A stretch of DNA of 11,593 nucleotides from Euperipatoides rowelli (taxonomy: Eukaryota; Onychophora; Udeonychophora; Euonychophora; Peripatopsidae): assembly GCA_003024985.2 (NCBI GenBank), contig PXIH01S0001352.1; one strand, 5' to 3'. The translations under genes were made by a program, and so were the position numbers. Below, piece after piece: positions 1 through 5,883 of the stretch. How positions within the stretch are numbered: position 1 is the first letter of the stretch; every line of letters starts with the position of its first letter. The notes beneath the pieces are model-generated. The model searched no databases and was not told where the DNA came from. It saw only the letters and a program-made list of their open reading frames with translations.

Positions 1-312
1 AAAATTCACTAGGCTGTATACAGTATGTTTAAAAAAGCTTATTTTGTCTCCACAAAAGCTTGTTTCCTCTGTTGTCGGTCCTTCTTTTATTTTTTTTGAG
101 AAAATATTGTGATAGCCCAATGAGCTAGAAATATACTGCCACTATTGCTAATCATAATATTGTTTTTTTTTAACATATAAATTACAGTAAGGTATCAAAT
201 TAGTTCTAATTAAGAAATTAAATTATTTTTCTTATGTCTTTAAAAATTCTAATAATTTAATCTATTGATATTTCACTGGAGGCAAGTAAGAAAATTNGAT
301 TAAATTTTTAAG
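1..312. other. AT-rich intergenic DNA, nothing recognised
   Basis: No ORF, RNA gene or clear repeat is visible here. The stretch has many T and A runs and one unresolved base at 297. It is the left flank of the SINE that follows. Confidence 0.6.
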
Positions 313-321
313 TTTGGCTGC
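313..321 (+). repeat. Left copy of 9-bp putative target-site duplication
   Basis: TTTGGCTGC occurs here and again at 661-669, on either side of the tRNA-headed repeat. Nine identical bases in this arrangement are what target-primed SINE insertion leaves behind. The right copy lies 20 bp beyond the expected tRNA-like 5' end at 640, so either the element has a short extra leader or the match is a coincidence. Confidence 0.5.
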
Positions 322-352
322 TGTTTAAATTAAATTCCCAGACATCCCGTTA

Positions 353-388
353 GTCGGGCTACCAAATTTCATATGGCATTAGCCCGAC
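353..388 (-). repeat. Hairpin near the SINE 3' end
   Basis: GTCGGGCT (353-360) and AGCCCGAC (381-388) form a perfect 8-bp stem with a 20-nt loop, in the 3' third of the minus-strand SINE. A stem-loop in this position is often the part a partner LINE recognises. That role is inferred here from position only. Confidence 0.6.
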
Positions 389-570
389 CTGGCTACTTAA
401 AAAATTTGTGGAATTCAACCCCTGCTTCATCTGTACTCTTTGTCTTCTTAGGAAAAATCAATTTTTACTCGGAAACCAATGAAACCTATTTATAAAGATA
501 GAGAAAAATTCCCCGGTGCGTACTGATGGTGAAAGAAAATTTGCCATTTTCCAGTACCGGGTCCTGCCCA

Positions 571-633
571 GGATCGATCCAACGACCCTTTATAGCCTAC
601 ACACTAGCTCCAATAGCCTAGACCACTGGACCA
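571..633 (-). promoter_or_regulatory. Internal RNA polymerase III A and B boxes of the SINE
   Basis: On the minus strand the A box is at 633-623 (TGGTCCAGTGG) and the B-box core at 580-571 (GGATCGATCC, one mismatch to the usual TTCGA core). The spacing and order match a type 2 internal promoter. The B-box substitution suggests an ageing copy. Confidence 0.55.
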
Positions 634-660
634 CCGGAGCTGTACAACTTTAGTTCATTA

Positions 661-669
661 TTTGGCTGC
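661..669 (+). repeat. Right copy of 9-bp putative target-site duplication
   Basis: TTTGGCTGC is identical to 313-321. Confidence 0.5.
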
Positions 670-1176
670 ATTTATCACTTCAAATATTCTGCACCATATG
701 AAGGCATTATTACAATAGCCTATCCATGAAAAGAACTAGTTGATTCTTGATTTACACTGGGCTTGTGTTGCCGGACATGTAGATAAATCAAAAACATGTA
801 AATCAAAATAAATTTTTCATAGGAAGTATTAGAAACGTTAAGTATTAGGAGAAGTGATGAAAACAAAAACAACATTTCTTTTATTCTACTCACTATTATG
901 AACCTTTTGTTAGGTTAATTTGCCTAAAATTGTACCTATAGATGTGAGTATTCATGGAGGGATGGGTTTGAATTTAGGCTAATAGGCATAACATTTATTC
1001 ATTGAAAAACATTCCCATAAAGAATTTGGATCCATTTGAAATAAATAAATAAATTTCTCATAACATTAACAAAAGCATAAAAGTTTAATTACTTTTTCAT
1101 TTTGACAGCTTTTCATTGTCTTATTTTTATTATAAATTAAGTATAGGCTATACTGTACATCTTGTTTTTTTTCAAA
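670..1176. other. AT-rich intergenic DNA, nothing recognised
   Basis: No coding potential or structured repeat was found. It contains a short AAATA run at about 1040-1052 and two copies of the locally frequent word TAGGCTA. Confidence 0.55.
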
Positions 1177-1333
1177 GTGTTATTTCAAACATTGTTATTT
1201 CAAAAAGTATTTCGAATAGTGTTATTTCAAATAGTGCTATTTCAAACATTATTTCAAAAAGTGTTATTTCAAATAGTGTTTTCAATAAGTGTTACTTCAA
1301 ACATTGTTATTTCGAACATTATTATTTTAAATA
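1177..1333 (+). repeat. Minisatellite, 15-bp unit
   Basis: About eleven tandem units of the form GTGTTATTTCAAAYA cover 157 bp. Most are 15 bp. Two are 12 bp and one is 13 bp, from internal deletions. Alternate units begin GTG or TTG and end ATA, ACA or AAA, hinting at a higher-order 30-bp period. Reading through it in one frame gives an Ile-Ser-Asn-rich peptide. This is the translation of the repeat, not a gene. Confidence 0.85.
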
Positions 1334-1380
1334 ATTGACAGTGTAATTTAATGTTATTCCAAGAGTAAATTGAGAAAAAC

Positions 1381-1437
1381 CTGCATACCTGCCAACTTTT
1401 ACGATTTAATCGTAAAATGTACGATTTTCAATACTGT
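1381..1437 (+). repeat. Transposon-end-like block with palindrome
   Basis: It opens with CTGCATACCTGCCAAC, followed at once by a perfect palindrome at 1397-1417 (arms TTTTACGATT and AATCGTAAAA around a central T) and a further TACGATTTT. The words CTGCATAC and CTGCCAAC recur in inverted orientation at 4695-4720. Similar CATACCTGCCAAC-type ends are familiar to me from DNA transposons in animal genomes, perhaps hAT-like. No target duplication could be fixed. Confidence 0.4.
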
Positions 1438-1724
1438 CCCGATTTTTCAAATTTTATTTTTTATTCAACAGAATTTGATTAAATTGTACTAGAAATATAC
1501 AGTATATACCCTAAAATATACTTTGTATAATAAAAAAATATACATATTAAATTGTAAAAATATACAGGCTATATACAGTAAATTATAAATTTAAAAAAAA
1601 AAGAAATATACAGTACCGGTATATAGCTTAATGTATAAAATAAATTTGTACTTTTTTTTCTCAATTATTTCACACTAGGTGGTGTCTCCAGTAGAAACCT
1701 ATGTCGTAGCTCATGAAAGTTAAC
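1438..1724. other. AT-rich DNA with TACAGTA-type words
   Basis: No gene was seen. Three copies of TACAGTA lie between 1498 and 1618, mixed with TATATA runs. It could be the interior of a degraded transposon whose left end is at 1381. Confidence 0.4.
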
Positions 1725-1767
1725 AATCCTCATTTTGGTGTACACCTTGTACACCAAAATGAGTATT
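1725..1767. repeat. Near-perfect 43-bp palindrome
   Basis: CTCATTTTGGTGTACA (1729-1744) and TGTACACCAAAATGAG (1748-1763) are perfect reverse complements around the 3-nt spacer CCT. With one mismatch (1728 against 1764) the arms extend to 20 bp. As RNA it would fold into a tight hairpin. No neighbouring gene explains it. Confidence 0.85.
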
Positions 1768-2090
1768 ACTTAGACAGGCATTTGTTTTCGTTTTTAATAC
1801 CTAATGTGAAAATATTATAATCTCTCTGCTGCATTAAAATAATAAAAGCGAAAGTTGCCAATATATTGTTAGTCAAGTTTTTTTTTTTTAAATCATAAAA
1901 CTAAAATACCGTATATAACAATTTCATGATTTTCTTCCTTATATATTAAAATGCAATCAATATGGAAATTGTTTTAACAAATCATTTATATACTGTATTT
2001 GAAAGAAGGTAATGCCACCTATGTTTCTATTGTAAACTTTTTAAGGAAGAGGCTTAGACCATGTAGCCTATTTCTGATCTAAGGGAAGAG
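1768..2090. other. AT-rich intergenic DNA, nothing recognised
   Basis: There are T and A runs and scattered TATACTGTA-type words. No ORF or repeat structure can be supported. Confidence 0.5.
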
Positions 2091-2285
2091 ATGGAAAAAA
2101 GAACCTGTTTGGTCATTTTTGAGAATTTTGACATTTCCATCAGTCCAACTTTTAACCAATCAACGGCTTTATTTCTAGATAATGCTTGGCAGACACTAGA
2201 TATATTGAAAGAACATCATTTAGATTTCTTTGGAGTTGAAACAATTTTTTTTTTTAAAAAAAAAAAGATAATTTGTCGTGCTTGA
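2091..2285 (+). CDS. Unrecognised short ORF, possible coding remnant
   Basis: This 64-codon ORF starts at ATG and has a fairly normal amino-acid mix over its first 50 residues (for example NFDISISPTF and DNAWQTLDILKEHH). It then runs into a T-rich then A-rich tract that encodes only Phe and Lys. The composition before that tract is less biased than the surrounding DNA, which makes it stand out a little. I recognise no family. It could be a fragment of a transposon protein, an exon of an unseen gene, or chance. Confidence 0.15.
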   Translation: MEKRTCLVIFENFDISISPTFNQSTALFLDNAWQTLDILKEHHLDFFGVETIFFFKKKKIICRA

Positions 2286-2295
2286 AATAACTCTA

Positions 2296-3402
2296 ATTTA
2301 TTTATTTATTTGAATATATGTATTTTAAGACCTNAGACTTTTATACAATTTAAATAGTACATAATGATTATTTACAATGATATCTGACGATAACAACTAG
2401 TTAAACATTTAAGAGCAAAACAAATTAACAAATCATACCAAAAATTTTCCAAACGAAATCATAGCTAACACAAAATTATATATGAACAAATTATACAAAC
2501 AAAAATTTAATGGTCATTAGCAATCACTAACAAATAATGCATGTCAAATAACATCAAACGTATCAATATTATAAGTGGTCTACATAATTAATATTATTTT
2601 AAGATATCAAATTAATACAGTGAAATCATCACAATTTAACAAGAATTTGTCCAGTCTGTTCCTAAATAAAACAAGACTAGTAGAACTTTTAATTTCTAAT
2701 GGAATTTTATTCCATCGTCTAACTATTCTATTTGTTATAAATAATAATCTAATATTTCTATTTGTAATTTCTTTATCTAATGAGTATTTATCATAATGTC
2801 TAGTAGGCCTAATGTTAGTAATTTTTTTGATAAATAATTGAGGTTTTGGATCATTTTTTTTAAACCACTTAGACGTAAATCATATCACCCCTTATCGATC
2901 TTTGTTGTGGTGACATAATATCCAAAATTTTCATTCTGTCTTGATAAACCACATCCGCCATACCNTATACAGATTTGGTATATCTTCTAATACATCTATT
3001 GAGCAAATGAGAGTCTTGTTTAAATATCAATGGCCACACAATTCTGCAATAGTCTATTATAGGCTGTACATAAATCTTGAATAATTTTCTAAACATGGGC
3101 ACATCAATCACCCTAAAAGTCCTTTTCAATGTACCCATTCTAGTATTCATTTTTTTGGCCATCAATGCTGCATGTGCAGAGAATGACAAATCAGAATCAA
3201 AATGAATGCCTAATTCTTTATATAGATTCACTTTAATTATCAAATCATCCATAATTTTAAATTCTGTCTCATCATTTCTACCTATGCTACTATCTAATTT
3301 TAGTAAATTTTTAGACACAATGTGATTATTTTTTTTTGCCAAGTTTTATTTCCAATATGCAATTTTATTTCCGATTTATTTTTGATGTAAATTATAATTT
3401 TT
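2296..3402 (-). mobile_element. 5'-truncated non-LTR retrotransposon (CR1/L2/Jockey-like)
   Basis: On the minus strand the segment holds the C-terminal part of a LINE reverse transcriptase, a 3' untranslated region of about 310 bp, and a simple AAAT tail (complement of about 2296-2312). The 5' limit near 3402 is where reverse-transcriptase-like reading fades. No endonuclease domain or catalytic YADD block is present, so only the 3' quarter or so of a typical element remains. Truncation at the 5' end is normal for target-primed reverse transcription. I found no convincing target-site duplication. The clade is not resolved. Confidence 0.75.
2607..3342 (-). pseudogene. Reverse transcriptase C-terminal fragment, frameshifted
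   Basis: The first reading frame (complement of 2869-3342; opens at a TTG, not an ATG) has the familiar post-catalytic order of CR1/L2/Jockey reverse transcriptases. KELGI is at residues 42-46. YVQPIIDYCRIVWP is at 91-104, matching the usual V-P-x-x-x-Y-x-x-x-V-W pattern. RSIRGDMI is near the end. A stop then falls at 2869-2871. Shifting frame at that point continues the protein for 88 codons to a TGA at 2607-2609. That part includes KWFKKNDP, RRWNKIP and FRNRLDKFL, the usual thumb and tail motifs. One missing base within a Tyr codon at about 2871 explains the break. Codons upstream of 3342 in another frame (LHIGNK) suggest a second slip in the A run at about 3333-3341. One residue is unknown because of the N at 2965. 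The fragment cannot encode an active enzyme. Confidence 0.8.
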
Positions 3403-3603
3403 TTAAATAGTTAATTATAATGTATTTTTTTTTTATAAAAAGGCTATGCATGTTTTTAAAAATTATATACAGTATTTATAGTATATTTAGTATGGGCTAC
3501 ACCATATACAGACTTTCAAATGAGGTTATCTTTCAGTTAAAATTATTATGGTATTGCTTTTTAAAATTTCATTTGAATGCCCTTTTTTTTAATTTTGTTT
3601 TCA
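3403..3603. other. AT-rich spacer
   Basis: The 62-codon open frame here is rich in Phe, Ile and Leu, as expected from T-rich DNA, and I do not consider it a gene. Confidence 0.5.
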
Positions 3604-3607
3604 TTTA

Positions 3608-4342
3608 GGAGTCGGCCATAAATTATATCACGCAATTTTTTCATAATTTTGACCCCTCCCCCACTTTATCACAACTTGTCACACAATGCTTTAACCCCCC
3701 CCCCCCACCTTGGTTCCTTCAATCACTTTAGTTTAAAGTTAGAAACATTTGAAAAAGTTGATGGTTAGGGTTTGATTATTTTTTGTTTTTAAATTTTCAA
3801 AGCTTGCTGTTATTTCAAAATTTTCTGGCGCTAATAATTATGAGTTATCATTAAATGATGGTTTAAACCAATCAAATTGTGTACTAGAAGAGGATAAATT
3901 GTATATCTTCTAGTACACAGATTGGTTTAAACCATCATAATTGATACTCGTAATTATTAGCGCCAGAAAATTTTGAAATAACAGCAAGATTTGAAAATTT
4001 AAAAACAAAAAATAATCAAACCGTAACCATCAACTTTTTCAAATGTTTCTTAACTTTAAAATAGCAAAATTAAATTTACCATTAGACCAGAAAGAGATAA
4101 ATCAAAGATTATGGATATTTTTTTCTAAGAATTTGAAGAATACATGCTCTCGAAAAATTAATACATTTGAAAAGTCTTTTAGCCTTCTTTAATAGGTAAC
4201 GTATACAAAAGTTTTGTATGAATTTCATTCAAATAAATATTCAGACGATTTATTGAATTTTTAGGAAAAATGATGTGACATCACATTTCTGGGAAACCCC
4301 CCTCCCCCGCCCTACTGGGTGACGTAATTTATGGACGGCCCC
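3608..4342. mobile_element. Non-autonomous TTAA-type inverted-repeat element
   Basis: The outer 26 bp at 3608-3633 and the reverse complement of 4317-4342 agree at about 20 of 26 positions and share the core CCATAAATTA followed by GTCAC or ATCAC. The right end abuts an intact TTAA (4343-4346). The left abuts TTTA (3604-3607), one change from TTAA. C-rich tracts lie just inside each end (3651-3661 and 3695-3706 on the left, 4297-4310 on the right). The motif CCGTCCATAAATTACGTCA at the right end is one I know as a widespread MITE terminus in invertebrates. TTAA targets fit the piggyBac and Kolobok superfamilies. The GGGG start is unlike piggyBac's CCC, so Kolobok-like is my tentative choice. 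No transposase is present. Confidence 0.7.
3732..4060. repeat. Long internal inverted repeat (hairpin)
   Basis: The left arm, 3732-3891, is the reverse complement of the right arm, 3906-4060, at roughly 90% or better by eye, with a few small indels (for example around 3840-3857). The 14-nt loop lies at 3892-3905. Long identical blocks include the stretch from GTTTTTAAATTTTCAA through CTGGCGCTAATAATTA and the inner GTACTAGAAGA. Transcription from either side would give a stem of about 155 bp. Confidence 0.9.
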
Positions 4343-4482
4343 TTAATAAATTTCAATTTTTAAAAAAAAAAAAGCAATAATAGCCTATTACAAGCCTATA
4401 ATAAGTTAAAAAGTAATAAAAAAATTACTGTACTTCAATCTCCCCCCTTCCCATAAGTTTTTTTTTTTTTATAATTTCTGTT
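4343..4482. other. AT-rich spacer with homopolymer runs
   Basis: It begins with the TTAA that abuts the inverted-repeat element. A11 and T13 runs and a short C run follow, with nothing else. Confidence 0.5.
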
Positions 4483-4694
4483 AAAAAGTTTTAATATTTT
4501 TGGTCAAGATTTTGTCTTTTTGGTTGTAGATTTTCGTATTTTAAATTTTACCTGGTTAAATATTCCATTAAAAAAATTGATTTCATTAAAATGTTTTAGT
4601 ATTTTTTTTTTTGTATTTTGAGTAAAAAGTTTTAGTATTTTGGCTCCATTTTCGTATTTTTGGATGTAAATCTTAGTATTTTTGGTTTTACTGG
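4483..4694 (+). repeat. Diverged direct duplication, about 72-bp unit
   Basis: The segments at 4483-4555 and 4624-4694 align end to end. Both begin AAAAAGTTTTARTATTTT, share TTTTTGGNTGTANAT in the middle, and end in TTTTACCTGG or TTTTACTGG. A further partial copy (GTTTTAGTATTTTTTTTTTG) lies between them. The array leads straight into the inverted CTGCCAAC/CTGCATAC words at 4695-4720, so it reads as the subterminal region of a DNA transposon. Confidence 0.65.
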
Positions 4695-4720
4695 GTTGGC
4701 AGATCTGAACCTGTATGCAG
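4695..4720 (-). repeat. Possible right terminal repeat matching 1381-1396
   Basis: On the minus strand this gives CTGCATAC, ten other bases, then CTGCCAAC. These are the two words that are adjacent at 1381-1396 on the plus strand. It may be the opposite end of one 3.3-kb composite unit (1381-4720) into which the LINE and the TTAA element inserted, or the end of a separate related element. Confidence 0.35.
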
Positions 4721-5238
4721 ACTAAATTGTTCAAAAAAATTGTTTGATATAAAAGAAAGCATTTATCTTTAGATTGAAACATATTTGAAAAAACATTGAA
4801 AGTAATAATTATCTTTAGATTGAGTTTTTTCTCAACCTTTTGATAGGGATTAGCCTGGACATGATGACTATTCCCATTTTTAATGCTCTAATGAGGGTAC
4901 ATTAAGTCCTTTTTTATGTTCAAATTATGAAATTTTATTTAAACTTCTTAATTAAGTGCATGCCCTCTGACTGGTATCCAAACGTAAACTCGTCATTTAT
5001 ATATAGGCTACCTTTACTTTTTTGGATGAGCTTATGCCAATATCTTCATAAGGTAATTTTATTAGGCTCATCATAGACTAAATTCAAATTAAAGAAAAAT
5101 AGCTATCATTAGGCTACACTTAAAATTAACTTTTCCATAAATAATATATTTACTTTAAAAAAAAAAAAATCTGTGATAAGTGCAAGGCTAGACCTAGTGA
5201 TTACATAGAAGTCAATCAAAATATTTTTTTTGTTGCAG
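4721..5238. other. AT-rich intergenic DNA upstream of the zinc-finger gene
   Basis: No promoter element can be singled out. It holds an exact 15-bp direct repeat, TTATCTTTAGATTGA at 4763-4777 and 4809-4823, and two TAGGCTA words (about 5004 and 5111). Transcription of the downstream gene may start here or outside the window. Confidence 0.45.
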
Positions 5239-5285
5239 ATTTGAACAAATTTATTACATTATTTCCAAAGGGTTTTGAAAACAGG
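5239..5285 (+). other. Candidate 5' non-coding exon of the zinc-finger gene
   Basis: A T-rich tract followed by TTGCAG gives a good acceptor ending at 5238. AGG|GTATGT gives a good donor at 5285/5286, so 47 nt would be retained. Joining 5285 to the next acceptor at 5882 places G at -3 of the ATG at 5884. It also puts an in-frame TGA four codons upstream, which supports that ATG as the true start. The upstream acceptor implies at least one more exon further 5'. This is a splice-site reading only, without transcript evidence. Confidence 0.35.
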
Positions 5286-5881
5286 GTATGTATAGAGTAA
5301 AATAGGGGACTGAAAATGGGTATATTTTTTAATGAGAATAACAGTCTAGGTATTGACTATTGCTTTGGTGGTTAATTTTATGTGGTTTTATTTTTTTTTA
5401 ACATTTTTACAGAGATCCAAACGGTATTTTAACATCAAATCCAGTCTGAGATTCAAGATAAATGACCCATTGTTCATGTATAAAGAACTTGTAAAACATA
5501 ATGTAAATAATTACTATATAATCAACAACACAAACTTTTTTATAATTCTATTAGCTTTCGAACACCTTGCCCTCTGGGTCGTTTGAATCTGGATTGTCAG
5601 GCTTTAAAAAGGGTGTTGTAGAGTACATTGGTCTCTGGGGAAATCCATTTATCTTCCTTTTGTTTTTCTCTTTTGTGTAGTTTTGAATACATGTTTTTGT
5701 ATTGTTTTCCTTTATTTTTCCCCTTGGTTTGAACATTGTTTGTTGTTTTTGTACCTGTGCGCATGTTTATTATGCTAACCCTGTATAAGTTTCGGTTTAA
5801 ACTTGTGTGTATGAAAAAATCAATAAATCTAAGGACTGTTAGTATAAAATATTAAATTAACTTCATATTTTTTTTTTTTAG
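5286..5881 (+). other. Putative 5' UTR intron
   Basis: If the exon at 5239-5285 is real, this 596-bp intron starts GTATGT and ends in T13AG (5868-5881), with a plausible branch site TTAAC at 5857-5861, about 20 nt before the acceptor. The acceptor end is well supported by its position directly before the coding start. The donor end depends on the candidate exon. Confidence 0.5.
5555..5840 (+). other. Unexplained less AT-rich block ending in AATAAA
   Basis: From about 5555 to 5790 the sequence is richer in G and T than its surroundings and lacks their long A runs. It is preceded by a possible acceptor (TTCTATTAG, to 5554). It contains an open stretch of about 40 codons ending at TAG 5678-5680 and closes with AATAAA at 5822-5827. 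That layout would suit the terminal exon of another transcript or the 3' end of a retroelement lying inside the intron. No protein family was recognised in any frame. Confidence 0.3.
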
Positions 5882-5883
5882 GT

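Larger units (their letters stand above)
322..660 (-). mobile_element. tRNA-derived SINE
   Basis: Read on the minus strand, this begins with a tRNA-like head (about 640 to 555): GCTCCGGTGG, then an A-box-like TGGTCCAGTGG (complement of 623-633) and a B-box-like core GGATCGATCC (571-580; the canonical core is GGTTCGANTCC). A unique body of about 200 bp follows. The 3' end carries a stem-loop and an A/T-rich tail. The 9-bp repeat TTTGGCTGC flanks it. SINEs of this kind are transcribed by RNA polymerase III from the internal boxes and mobilised by a partner LINE. It is not a working tRNA, because the spacing between boxes is about 8 nt too long and the 3' acceptor half does not pair with GCTCCGG. 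I cannot assign the family, and no named central domain (CORE, V, Deu) was recognised. Confidence 0.65.

Noticed and set aside
555-640. A genuine tRNA gene
   Set aside because: A- and B-box-like sequences are present, but box spacing is too long, the B-box core has a substitution, and the acceptor stem does not close. A SINE head explains it better.
2575-2796. 73-codon plus-strand ORF
   Set aside because: It lies antisense to the second half of the LINE reverse transcriptase fragment, and its composition is that of reversed coding sequence.
3420-3608. 62-codon plus-strand ORF
   Set aside because: Phe/Ile/Leu-rich reading of T-rich spacer that runs into the boundary of the TTAA element.
4504-4782. 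92-codon minus-strand ORF
   Set aside because: It is the translation of the diverged direct repeat at 4483-4694, Lys/Ile/Asn-rich, with no recognisable family.
4763-4823. Exact 15-bp direct repeat TTATCTTTAGATTGA as a target-site duplication
   Set aside because: Only 31 bp lie between the copies, and they show no element ends. It is noted as a repeat but not as an insertion scar.
5353-5736. Two overlapping short ORFs, plus (5353-5586) and minus (5551-5736)
   Set aside because: Neither matches a family I know, and both cross the putative intron. The underlying block is instead reported as unexplained.
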